In this document: positions 32,234-38,920 of the stretch, one piece after another | How positions within the stretch are numbered: the stretch's first letter is position 1 | Layout of the letters: every line of letters starts with the position of its first letter | DNA from: Actinomycetota bacterium | Lineage (GTDB): Bacteria; Actinomycetota; Acidimicrobiia; Acidimicrobiales; Ilumatobacteraceae | NCBI GenBank assembly: GCA_016213625.1 | Contig: JACQZZ010000007.1 | Location: forward strand, 1-38,920 | Reading direction: 5' to 3' | Length of the DNA stretch: 38,920 nucleotides | Made by a program: the position numbers and the translations under genes | Notes under the pieces: model-generated | Told to the model about the DNA's origin: nothing | What the model saw: the letters and a program-made list of their open reading frames with translations, nothing else | The model's database searches: none

Positions 32234-32623
32234 TCAGCGGTCGACGCGCTCGACCAGCTTCTTCGGGGCCAGCACGCAGTAGCTCTCGGTGACGAGTTCA
32301 CGCACCTCGTCCCAGTCGAACGTGCCCTCGAGCACCATGCCCATCGCGTCGCGGCCCCACCCGAGGAAGTGGAACGGGTGACCCGTGCGGCGCAGCACCT
32401 CCAACTCCTCCCCCACTGACCTGAAGGTGAGGACCACTGCGGGCGGCGCACCCGGTTCCTCGACACCGAGCACGTGCGCGAACGTCCGCTTGCGGACCAT
32501 CCACCGGGTGCCCACCCACGCTCGCTCCTCGTACGCCTCCGGCAGTGCGAGACACAGCTCACGCAACCGACGTTCCACCTCATCGGGCACCCCGTCCGTG
32601 TAGCGGCGCTTCGCATCGGCCAT
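32234..32623 (-). CDS. MmcQ/YjbR-like protein
   Basis: This 129-residue protein fits the YjbR/MmcQ DUF419 family: CLALPEAYEERAWVGTRWMVRKRTFAHV at the start, then GWGRDAMGMVLEGTFDWDEVRELVTESYCVLAPKKL at the end. The fold is a small CyaY-like DNA-binding-type domain; the role is not established. ATG 32623 was chosen over an upstream in-frame Met because the family begins here. A GACGAT-like -10 lies six bases upstream on the minus strand. It is convergent with the metallopeptidase-like gene and 79 bases from the divergent DUF4262 gene. Confidence 0.85.
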   Translation of the reverse strand: MADAKRRYTDGVPDEVERRLRELCLALPEAYEERAWVGTRWMVRKRTFAHVLGVEEPGAPPAVVLTFRSVGEELEVLRRTGHPFHFLGWGRDAMGMVLEGTFDWDEVRELVTESYCVLAPKKLVERVDR

Positions 32624-32702
32624 CACGCGATCGTCGGTCCGCCGTCCGCCGCCGACCGGCGGAGCGGGAAACCTTGCGACACCCCTCGCGCACGATGCCG
32701 GC

Positions 32703-33215
32703 ATGTGTCTCGAATGCGATGGTTACTCACATGAAGAAGCGATGCAGGCGCTCGACCTGCAGATCAGGGTCCACGGATGGGCCCTCGTACAGGTCACGAG
32801 CGACACCGAGTCGTGGAGCTACACGGTCGGGCTGCTGGAGCACTTCGACCATCCCGAACTGACCCTCATCGACGTCGATCCGGACGACGCAGCCACGTTG
32901 ATGACGGCACTGGTCGAAGGAGTCGTCACCAAGGGCCAGGTGTCGCCCTGGCTCCTGCGGTCCAACGGCTTGCAATGCATCGAGGTGCATCCCGATCACC
33001 TCCACGGCGACCTGTTCGGTCGGTGGTCCGGTCGGTACGGCTGCCTGATGCGGCCGGGCGACATGGTGCAGGTGCTGCTCCCGCCAGAGGCGTACTGCGA
33101 GTGCCACGCTCCGGCCGTTCGCCGACTCGACTCACCCGGCCCCATTGCGGAGCCCCCCGTCGCGCCAAATCGCGCCGAGCGGAGGCGTCGGGCTCGCCGC
33201 GGTCGCGCCACCTGA
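32703..33215 (+). CDS. DUF4262 domain protein
   Basis: This 170-residue cytosolic protein starts MCLECDGYS and contains the DUF4262 pattern: HGWALVQVTSD, WSYTVGLLEHFDHPELTLIDVD and a late RPGDMVQVLLPPEAYCECH. The last 30 residues are basic (RAERRRRARRGRAT) and could bind nucleic acid or be disordered. The function of the family is unknown. A CACGAT box lies six bases before the ATG, and there is no ribosome binding site, again suggesting a leaderless message. Confidence 0.82.
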   Translation: MCLECDGYSHEEAMQALDLQIRVHGWALVQVTSDTESWSYTVGLLEHFDHPELTLIDVDPDDAATLMTALVEGVVTKGQVSPWLLRSNGLQCIEVHPDHLHGDLFGRWSGRYGCLMRPGDMVQVLLPPEAYCECHAPAVRRLDSPGPIAEPPVAPNRAERRRRARRGRAT

Positions 33216-33222
33216 GTGCTGG

Positions 33223-33240
33223 TGATATCATGCACTATCA
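33223..33240. promoter_or_regulatory. Putative operator of the VapBC-type pair
   Basis: TGATA (33223-33227) and TATCA (33236-33240) form an inverted repeat with 8 bases between, in an A+T-rich patch. It overlaps two possible -10 boxes (TATCAT at 33226-33231 and 33236-33241), 13 bases upstream of the antitoxin start. This fits autorepression by a ribbon-helix-helix antitoxin. Confidence 0.5.
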
Positions 33241-33253
33241 TCAGGAGAGCACC

Positions 33254-33475
33254 ATGGCCGACATCCTCATTCGCAACCTTCCCGACGAGTTGATCGCGGC
33301 GATCGACGCTCGGGCGAAGCGCGTCGGGCTGTCCCGCGTCGAGTACCTCCGACGCACACTCGAGCGTGAACGCGGAGGCGGGGCCGGCCCGGTCACCACC
33401 GCACACCTCCAGCGACTCGCATCGCTTGCCGCCGATCTCGACGACCCCGACGTGATGGTCGGCGCGTGGTCGTGA
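33254..33475 (+). CDS. vapB: Ribbon-helix-helix antitoxin, VapB/FitA-like
   Basis: This 73-residue protein begins [38 protein letters not shown], a typical ribbon-helix-helix DNA-binding domain (strand IRNLP, two helices). Its C-terminal tail ([19 protein letters not shown]) would wrap the toxin. The start at 33254 is fixed by AGGAGAG just upstream; longer forms are less likely. The toxin gene follows 10 bases after the stop. It probably neutralises the PIN nuclease and represses the operon. Confidence 0.88.
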   Translation: MADILIRNLPDELIAAIDARAKRVGLSRVEYLRRTLERERGGGAGPVTTAHLQRLASLAADLDDPDVMVGAWS

Positions 33476-33485
33476 CGGCCTCAAC

Positions 33486-33893
33486 GTGACTGCCTGGCTC
33501 ATCGACAAGTCCGCTCTCGTTCGCTTGCAGGACTGCTCCGAGACCGAAGCATGGCTGAGCCGCATCGACCGCGGCCTCGTGCGCATCTCCACCGTCACCC
33601 GGTTGGAGGTCGGCTACTCCGCTCGCACCGCGACCGACCACCGGCTGGCGCTCGGAGGTCCTCCGATCTCATCGATGCCGGTGGAGTATCTGACACCTCG
33701 CATCGAGGACCGGGCGCTGGAGTTGCAGCTCGCACTCGCTGAGCGCGGGCTGCATCGCGCACCGTCGATACCCGATCTGCTGATCGCCGCCACCGCCGAA
33801 CTCGCCGAGCTCACCGTGCTGCATCTGGACAAAGACTTCGAACTCATCGCCGGTCTCACCGGCCAACGACACGAGCGTCTCGAACTCCGCTGA
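33486..33893 (+). CDS. vapC: PIN-domain ribonuclease toxin, VapC-like
   Basis: This 135-residue PIN-domain protein has the acidic active site: Asp7 ([11 protein letters not shown]), Glu41 ([10 protein letters not shown]), Asp97 ([11 protein letters not shown]) and Asp115/Asp117 ([11 protein letters not shown]). VapC toxins cleave specific RNAs, often initiator or other tRNAs; the target here is unknown. It starts at GTG 33486, ten bases after the antitoxin, with no strong ribosome binding site, which would keep toxin levels below antitoxin. Ser-Ala replaces the usual Ser in DxS motifs without loss (DKSAL). It is convergent with peptidase E. Confidence 0.9.
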   Translation: MTAWLIDKSALVRLQDCSETEAWLSRIDRGLVRISTVTRLEVGYSARTATDHRLALGGPPISSMPVEYLTPRIEDRALELQLALAERGLHRAPSIPDLLIAATAELAELTVLHLDKDFELIAGLTGQRHERLELR

Positions 33894-34574
33894 TCAGCCG
33901 TCGGTCGGCTCGAACCGTCGCCAGTGACCTTCGGACACGATCTCGACCGCACCGTCGACCACGGTGATGGCCGTGTCGTCGTCCATCGCGTACGCAGGGC
34001 AGTCGAGCATGGCGGCCCACTTCTCGGCATTGGCCATGGTGTTGCTGGGCAGCATCGGGTGGTCGAGGTGCGGGTAGATCGAGAAGTCGACCACGCCCAA
34101 CGCGCGGTCATCGCCCCACGGTGGCTGCCAGCCCATGAACGGCGTACCGATGCGAGGCGTCATCACCATGCTCCCCGCGCTGAGGCCCACCCACACCGTG
34201 TCGCGCAACGACGGGATCATGTCGGCCAGACCGCACTCGCGCATCCAGTGGGCCAGGTAGAGCGCGTCGCCGCCCGCGGCCAACAGCACGTCGGTCTCCT
34301 GCACCAACGGCACCCAGCGCTCCTCGGGAATGCTGGGGAGCGCGGTGAGCTCGAGCAGGCCCACCGACTTCCAGCCGAGCTGCGTCATCTGCGAGTCCTC
34401 GCGTCCGCTGACGAACCCCCACGGCTTCACGCCCGGCCCGACATGCGGGTGCCCATACTGCGCGGTGGGGATGCACAAGGCGGTCGACTCCTCGATCGGC
34501 TTGGGCAGCATCCTGACCAACGCGTCGTGCATGGCCCGGTTGTTCACTCCTCCGCCGGTGAGCAGCAGTCGCAC
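33894..34574 (-). CDS. pepE: Peptidase E-like dipeptidase (family S51)
   Basis: This 226-residue cytosolic enzyme should cleave N-terminal Asp dipeptides. It has GGGVNNR at the start, Ser132 in GLSAGSMV as nucleophile, and His in YPHLDHP. It is a class I glutamine-amidotransferase-like fold, like peptidase E and cyanophycinase. GTG 34574 has a strong ribosome binding site (GGGGAGGAG). It follows the MMPL gene on the same strand after 83 bases, so it could be co-transcribed, but no functional link is evident. Cyanophycinase is less likely because of the short length. Confidence 0.87.
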   Translation of the reverse strand: MRLLLTGGGVNNRAMHDALVRMLPKPIEESTALCIPTAQYGHPHVGPGVKPWGFVSGREDSQMTQLGWKSVGLLELTALPSIPEERWVPLVQETDVLLAAGGDALYLAHWMRECGLADMIPSLRDTVWVGLSAGSMVMTPRIGTPFMGWQPPWGDDRALGVVDFSIYPHLDHPMLPSNTMANAEKWAAMLDCPAYAMDDDTAITVVDGAVEIVSEGHWRRFEPTDG

Positions 34575-34657
34575 GATCTCTCCTCCCCTTCATGGCCCCA
34601 CGGCCGGCACGACCTCGAGCGTCGAGCGTGTCGTCGCCATCATCGCGCGTCGATGGA

Positions 34658-37003
34658 TCACACCCTCGTGAGGTCGTCGTCGCGCGGGTCGTCGGCGTAC
34701 ACGTCGGCGTCGTGCCCTTCCACGTCGATGTTCGGCAGGATCCGATCGAGCCAACGCGGGATCCACCAGTTGCGGTCACCGAGCAACTCCATCGTGGCCG
34801 GCACCAGCACCATGCGCACGATGGTGGCATCCACCAACACGGCGATCGCGAGGCCCAGGCCGAACAGCTTGAGCTGACGATCGTCGCCCAGTGCGAACGC
34901 ACCGAACACACAGAACATGATGAGCGCGGCTGCGGTGATGACTCGCGCGGTCGCGGCGAGACCGTCGGCGACCGCGGTGCCGTTGTCCTTGGTGCGGTCG
35001 TACTCTTCCTTGATCCGCGACAGCAGGAACACCTCGTAGTCCATCGACAGGCCGAAGACGATGGCGAACAGGAACATCGGCACCCATGCCTCGATGGGGC
35101 CCGACTTGTCGACACCGATGAGCTCTCGCCCCCAACCCCACTGGAAGATGGCGACCAGGATGCCGTATGCGGCACCGATGGACAGCAGGTTCATGATCAC
35201 GGCCTTCAACGGCACGAGCACGCTGCGGAACACCGCCATCAACAACAGGAAGCTGAGCAGCAGCACCACACCGATCAGCCACGGCATTCGTCCGGCGAGG
35301 TAGGCGGCGAAGTCGGTGGAGCCGGCAGTGAGGCCACCGACCATCGCGTCGACTCCCGATGCCGGGATCACGTTGTCGCGTAGCTCGCCGACGAGCGTCG
35401 AGGTCGCCTCGTCCTGGGGAGCGCTCTGCGGGTAGAGGATCACGAGCGCGAGATCGTCGGTGATCGGGTTCGGCACGCTGAACGCGACGTTGTCGACGCC
35501 GTTGAGCGTCTCGACGAAGCTGCCGAGCGCTTCCGGGTCCGATGCGGTCGGACCCTGCACGGTGATGAACAGGGGGCCGTTCGTGCCGGGTCCGAAGCCT
35601 TCGGCCAGCATGTCGTACGCACGGCGGACCGTGCGGTCCTCCGGATAGTTGCCCGCGTCGCCGAAGCCGAGGCGGATCGAGAACAGCGGGACGGTGAGCA
35701 TGAGCAGGAACCCGACGGCGAACAGGGCGCTCCACGCCGGTCGGTGCTGGATAAAGCGGCTCCAGCGGTACCAGACCTGCTCCTCCTTCGGCTTCGCGGT
35801 CCGATGGGGCACGAGCTTGCGCAGCGGCTTGATGGCGAAGCTGATGGCGAAGAACACGATCGCCAGCAGGAAGCCGCCGAGGAAGATCGCACTCTGCCCG
35901 GTGGTGACCCCGACGAATGCACCGACCACGGCGAGACCGACGGCGACGAGCGCCGCCCGCGTGGTGTGGTCGATGCGAACACCGACCCAACCCAGCAGGG
36001 CCGGCAACAGGGTGAGCGATGCCGCGATCATCATCGCCACGGCGAGTGCCGAGGCGATGGCCACGCCCTGCACGAACGCCAGGCCGATGAGCAGGAGGCC
36101 CAGCAGGGCGATGATCACGGTGATGCCGGCGAACAGCACGGCGCGCCCGCTCGTGTCGATCGACGCGACCACCGAGTCCTCCACGCTCGCTCCACGCTGC
36201 AGGTTCTCCCGGTATCTGGTGACGATGAACAACGCGTAGTCGATGCCGACACCGAGCCCGATCATCGCCACCATCGACGTCGTGAAGTCGGGCATCTTGA
36301 TGACGTTGCTGGCCAGGGAGACCAGCGCCGATCCGATGCCGAGGCCGAACAGGGCGATGCCGATCGGCAGCCCCATGGCGAGCACGGATCCGAAGGCGAG
36401 GATGAGGATGATGACAGCGGCGATCAGGCCGTAGACCTCGCTCTCGGGAAGTTCGAACGTGGCGAAGAGATCGCCGCCGTATTCGATGTCCAGCCCCTCC
36501 ACCGCGTCGAGTTGATCGCCACGGTCGATGATGTCCTCGCCGACCGAGACCAGTTCGGTGAACACTCGGGTGTCGGCGATGTCGAGTCGGGCGAAGGCGA
36601 TCGTGCCGTCCGCACTGATCTGCTGCGGGGAGTCGTACGGCGACGTCACCGTGATGTCGCCGACGCCGGACACGTAATCGAACAGCTCGGTCATCGTCGC
36701 CTGCACCTCGGGATCGTCGACCCCCTGGGGCGCGCGGAACACGATCTGCGCGGTGAAGCCCGCCTTGTCGGGCGAGTTCGCCTCGAGGAGCTGCTGCACC
36801 TCTTTGGTCTCGCTGGCCGGCAACGTGAAGTCGGTGCGGTAGTCGGGGCCGACGGCACCGGCGAGGCCGTTGGCGATGACGAGCGCTGCGACCCATGCGC
36901 CGATGACGAGCCAGCGATGGCGCACACAGGCGCGGGCGATCCGCTCCAGCAGACTCGAACCGTGCGGGCGGTTCCCGCCTTCGGGGATGGTGTCGACCGA
37001 CAT
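34658..37003 (-). CDS. MMPL-family RND transporter
   Basis: This 781-residue inner-membrane transporter belongs to the MMPL/RND group that exports lipids or hydrophobic molecules in actinobacteria. A first helix is at about residues 31-51, followed by a large external loop. Two five-helix blocks follow; each has the Asp-Tyr pair of the proton relay, Asp255-Tyr256 (GIDYALF) and Asp655-Tyr656 (LSMDYEVF), as in MmpL3. The second external domain starts near SIRLGFGDAGNYPEDRTVRRAY. The start at 37003 is set by GAAGGAG about ten bases upstream. The C-terminal tail is acidic. The substrate is unknown and there is no lipid-synthesis gene nearby. Confidence 0.92.
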   Translation of the reverse strand: MSVDTIPEGGNRPHGSSLLERIARACVRHRWLVIGAWVAALVIANGLAGAVGPDYRTDFTLPASETKEVQQLLEANSPDKAGFTAQIVFRAPQGVDDPEVQATMTELFDYVSGVGDITVTSPYDSPQQISADGTIAFARLDIADTRVFTELVSVGEDIIDRGDQLDAVEGLDIEYGGDLFATFELPESEVYGLIAAVIILILAFGSVLAMGLPIGIALFGLGIGSALVSLASNVIKMPDFTTSMVAMIGLGVGIDYALFIVTRYRENLQRGASVEDSVVASIDTSGRAVLFAGITVIIALLGLLLIGLAFVQGVAIASALAVAMMIAASLTLLPALLGWVGVRIDHTTRAALVAVGLAVVGAFVGVTTGQSAIFLGGFLLAIVFFAISFAIKPLRKLVPHRTAKPKEEQVWYRWSRFIQHRPAWSALFAVGFLLMLTVPLFSIRLGFGDAGNYPEDRTVRRAYDMLAEGFGPGTNGPLFITVQGPTASDPEALGSFVETLNGVDNVAFSVPNPITDDLALVILYPQSAPQDEATSTLVGELRDNVIPASGVDAMVGGLTAGSTDFAAYLAGRMPWLIGVVLLLSFLLLMAVFRSVLVPLKAVIMNLLSIGAAYGILVAIFQWGWGRELIGVDKSGPIEAWVPMFLFAIVFGLSMDYEVFLLSRIKEEYDRTKDNGTAVADGLAATARVITAAALIMFCVFGAFALGDDRQLKLFGLGLAIAVLVDATIVRMVLVPATMELLGDRNWWIPRWLDRILPNIDVEGHDADVYADDPRDDDLTRV

Positions 37004-37164
37004 CGGGGGTGTCTCCTTCCGCGCTCGCGGTCGGGGGTCCGCGGTTGCGTAGATGCCCACACACAGTACGACGAGCGACCACGGGTGCGCACCGGAAATT
37101 TGCGTACGCTCGGACGACACCACCCAACACAGTTCAGCGTGATCCGGTACGGCCATCCGCGAAG

Positions 37165-37908
37165 ATGCGCTCCGTGGGATGGGATGCACTCGGGCAGTGG
37201 GGTGACGACACCACGCGTATCGAGCCGCTCACGGCTGGTGCCGGCGCCAACGAGTTGTGGTCGGTGCGCGTGCGTGGCGCGCTCGCGGTCGCTCGGCTCG
37301 GCCGACGCAGCGACGATGATCTGGCGTGGGAGACGTCGCTCCTCCACCACCTCGACCGCCACGGTCTGAGCGTGCCGATGCCGATCCCGACGACCGACGG
37401 CCGGCTCTTCGCCGGTGGTCTGATGGTGATGACCTACGTGGAGGGTGGTTCGCCCGAGACGGAAGCCGACTGGCGACGAGTGGCCGACACGCTCCGCCAG
37501 GTGCATCGGGCGACGACGGGCTGGCCCCAGCGACCGGGGTGGCGGTCTTCGACCGACCTGCTGCACGAGTCGACAGGGACGAGGGTCGACCTCGGCGCGA
37601 TGCCGGCCGAGGGCGTGGCTCGGTGTCGAGCGGCGTGGGCCCGGCTCGCGGGACGTGCCAAATGCGTCGTGCACGGCGACCCGAACCCCGGCAACATCCG
37701 CATCACCGCGGACAGGGTCGCGTTGATCGACTGGGACGAGTCGCACGTCGACGTGCCCGACCTCGACCTGGTGCTGCCCCACAACGCCGCCGACCTCGAG
37801 GACGACGCGCTCGACATCGCCTCGCAGGCGTCGGCCGCGTGGGAGGCCGCAGTGTGCTGGGACGACGACCACTCGAAGCGGTGCCTGGCCCGAGTCCGCT
37901 CGGCGTGA
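37165..37908 (+). CDS. Aminoglycoside phosphotransferase-fold kinase
   Basis: This 247-residue cytosolic protein has the APH kinase core: catalytic loop His170-Gly-Asp172 to Asn177 (HGDPNPGN) and metal-binding IDWDE (Asp189, Asp191). The N-terminal lobe is short (LTAGAGANELWSVRV, then VARLGRR), with MTYVEGG as hinge. Members phosphorylate aminoglycosides, choline, homoserine or other small alcohols; there is no sign which applies here, and antibiotic resistance should not be assumed. The start could also be GTG 37174. It is divergent from the MMPL gene (161-base gap) and 56 bases upstream of the ArsR operon. Confidence 0.82.
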   Translation: MRSVGWDALGQWGDDTTRIEPLTAGAGANELWSVRVRGALAVARLGRRSDDDLAWETSLLHHLDRHGLSVPMPIPTTDGRLFAGGLMVMTYVEGGSPETEADWRRVADTLRQVHRATTGWPQRPGWRSSTDLLHESTGTRVDLGAMPAEGVARCRAAWARLAGRAKCVVHGDPNPGNIRITADRVALIDWDESHVDVPDLDLVLPHNAADLEDDALDIASQASAAWEAAVCWDDDHSKRCLARVRSA

Positions 37909-37929
37909 CGAGCTTCGGCGTGCAAGGGG

Positions 37930-37958
37930 TTGCGCATATATATGCCACGATGTATGTT
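37930..37958 (+). promoter_or_regulatory. Leaderless promoter with palindromic operator for the ArsR operon
   Basis: TTGCGC (37930-37935), 17 bases and TATGTT (37953-37958) form a good promoter ending six bases before ATG 37965. A perfect 12-base palindrome, GCATATATATGC (37934-37945), lies between the hexamers, the expected place for an ArsR-type repressor. Confidence 0.65.
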
Positions 37959-37964
37959 CGCTGA

Positions 37965-38312
37965 ATGCCCAGCGAGCTCGCTGTCCTCGAAGTGATCGCT
38001 GAGCCCACTCGTCGTCGCATCCTCGACGCGGTACGGGGCGGCGAGCGGTCGGTCACCGAACTCGTCGAGGCCGTCGGCATGCACCAACCCGGCGTGTCAC
38101 GCCATTTGAAGGTGCTGCGCGACGCCGGCCTCGTCGAGGTCCGCCGCGACGCCCAGCGTCGGCTCTATCGCCTGCGTGCCGAACCGCTGCGAGAACTCGA
38201 CGAATGGCTCGAGCCCTACCGCGCGGAGCTCGCCGGCCGCCTCGACGCCCTCGAGCGTCATCTCGAACGCACGGCCCAACCCATTCCCCGAAGGAGCAAG
38301 ACCCGTGACTGA
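37965..38312 (+). CDS. ArsR-family transcriptional regulator
   Basis: This 115-residue winged-helix repressor has LEVIAEPTRRRILDAVRGGERSVTELVEAVGMHQPGVSRHLKVLRDAGLVEVRRDAQRRLYRL. No metal-binding Cys pair is seen, so it is of the non-metal group that accompanies AHSA1 proteins. It is first in a coupled operon with an AHSA1-like protein and a DHFR-like protein. The message appears leaderless, and a palindrome in the promoter suggests autorepression. The last 8 bases overlap the next gene. Confidence 0.92.
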   Translation: MPSELAVLEVIAEPTRRRILDAVRGGERSVTELVEAVGMHQPGVSRHLKVLRDAGLVEVRRDAQRRLYRLRAEPLRELDEWLEPYRAELAGRLDALERHLERTAQPIPRRSKTRD

Positions 38313-38844
38313 CGACCTCACCACACGCTACGACGGCGTGCTCGAACGCACCGCCGATGGTGGCGTGATCCGCTTCGAGCGACACCTCGCCTACGACGTT
38401 CACGACGTCTGGGATGCCATCACCAACCCGACGCGACTCGCCGACTGGTGGCTTCCGTTCGAGGCCGACATCACCGTGGACCTCCGCGAGGGCGGCGAGA
38501 TGGTCTTCGCCGGCACGGCCGAGGGTGAGCCGATCACCATGACGTGCACCATCCTGCACATCGACCCACCGCGGCTGTTCGAACACACTCACCCCGCGCC
38601 CGGTTCCAGGATGCGTTGGGAGCTCGAGGCCGCCGACACCGGCTGCATCCTCCGGCTGCGCCACTTCGTGCCCGACGTCCAGGAGGCCATCGACAACTGC
38701 TACCTCGTCGGGCTGCAGACGTCCCTCGGTCGCCTCGCGCCCTGCCTCGCGGGCAACCCCGCGCCGTGGGACTGGGATGCCTTCGCGGTCGACCGAGCCC
38801 ACTACGCCGGCCTCGGTCTCGCCGCCCCGGAGGATGCATCATGA
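38305..38844 (+). CDS. AHSA1/SRPBCC ligand-binding domain protein
   Basis: This 179-residue protein has an AHSA1-type SRPBCC fold: IRFERHLAYDVHDVWDAITNPTRLADWWLPFEADITVDLREGGEM at the start, with a late GLQTSLGRLAPCLAG helix. Such proteins bind hydrophobic small molecules and often sit beside ArsR regulators; the ligand is unknown. GTG 38305 has AAGGAG eight bases upstream and overlaps the regulator gene by 8 bases. Its TGA overlaps the next ATG (ATGA). Confidence 0.88.
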   Translation: MTDDLTTRYDGVLERTADGGVIRFERHLAYDVHDVWDAITNPTRLADWWLPFEADITVDLREGGEMVFAGTAEGEPITMTCTILHIDPPRLFEHTHPAPGSRMRWELEAADTGCILRLRHFVPDVQEAIDNCYLVGLQTSLGRLAPCLAGNPAPWDWDAFAVDRAHYAGLGLAAPEDAS

Positions 38845-38920
38845 GTCGCCCCGCCGAGCAACTCCTGCGCGTCCAGAACTTCATGCTCTCCACCGACGGG
38901 TTCGGTACCGGCGAAGGCCA
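38841..38920 (+). CDS. Dihydrofolate reductase/RibD-like protein (partial)
   Basis: Only the first 26 residues are in the window: LLRVQNFMLSTDGFGTGEG, which resembles the opening of the DHFR/RibD-C-like family (YyaP type) commonly found with ArsR and AHSA1 genes. It is coupled to the previous gene by ATGA. The rest is outside the right edge, so the assignment rests on the N-terminal strand and context. Confidence 0.7.
   Translation, partial: MSRPAEQLLRVQNFMLSTDGFGTGEG

Noticed and set aside
34575..34657. Possible RNA gene or terminator between the MMPL and peptidase E genes
   Set aside because: Short GTCGAGCG-type repeats are visible, but no stable stem with a T-run or conserved RNA structure could be identified by eye.
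34776..37130. 784-codon second frame on the minus strand within the MMPL gene
   Set aside because: It is Arg-rich and lacks membrane segments; the MMPL frame explains the same bases with clear motifs.
37165..37908. Antibiotic-resistance gene (aminoglycoside phosphotransferase)
   Set aside because: Only the kinase fold is supported. The APH family has many metabolic kinases, and nothing nearby suggests resistance or mobility.

Overview
The window comes from a high-G+C Gram-positive-type chromosome, most likely an actinobacterium. I suspect an Acidimicrobiia/Ilumatobacter-like lineage, but this is only an inference. The clues are strong G/C bias at third codon positions, many GTG (and one TTG) starts, a thiol oxidoreductase resembling the mycothiol-dependent nitroreductase family, an MMPL exporter, and many genes whose start codon lies 6-8 bases after a TANNNT-like -10 box with no ribosome binding site, which is the leaderless-transcript architecture of actinobacteria. 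I see no rRNA, tRNA, CRISPR array, insertion sequence or phage gene. The window is packed with genes; the only gap above 300 bases is 23645-23966.

Left part (1-6400): an SsuABC/AtsRBC-like ABC importer (lipoprotein, ATPase, partial permease, minus strand), a small unknown gene, an IclR regulator, and a 763-residue type I sulfatase. Together they look like a sulfate-ester or sulfonate scavenging locus. A DsbA-fold oxidoreductase is divergent from the sulfatase.

6417-12301: a hairpin between convergent genes, then an NAD-dependent molybdenum formate dehydrogenase in which the usual four subunits appear to be packed into two fused proteins (gamma+beta and alpha+delta), and an AlkB-like dioxygenase upstream.

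12343-20729: a truncated acyl-CoA-dehydrogenase-like gene; an ArsR-type regulator coupled to an MFS exporter; a GH127-like glycosidase with a shortened C-terminal part coupled to a second MFS exporter; a nucleoside hydrolase coupled to azlC and azlD; and an alpha/beta hydrolase.

20760-23644: a small membrane protein, a protein joining a flavodiiron/ODP-like di-iron domain to a GGDEF diguanylate cyclase, and a membrane protein with a histidine-kinase-like dimerisation helix whose phospho-acceptor His is Asn. The last two form a plausible but unproven oxygen or redox to c-di-GMP signalling pair, and they are the most unusual part of the window.

23967-29058: a tightly coupled operon of GH3 glycosidase, YjhG/YagF-type sugar-acid dehydratase and zinc alcohol dehydrogenase, which reads as release and non-phosphorylative oxidation of a sugar, probably a pentose.

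29055-38920: a TetR regulator divergent from a 29-codon ORF coupled to an epoxide-hydrolase/dehalogenase-type hydrolase; DUF1232, zinc-metallopeptidase, MmcQ/YjbR and DUF4262 proteins; a VapBC-type toxin-antitoxin pair; peptidase E; an MMPL transporter; an aminoglycoside-phosphotransferase-fold kinase; and an ArsR-AHSA1-DHFR-like operon that runs off the end.
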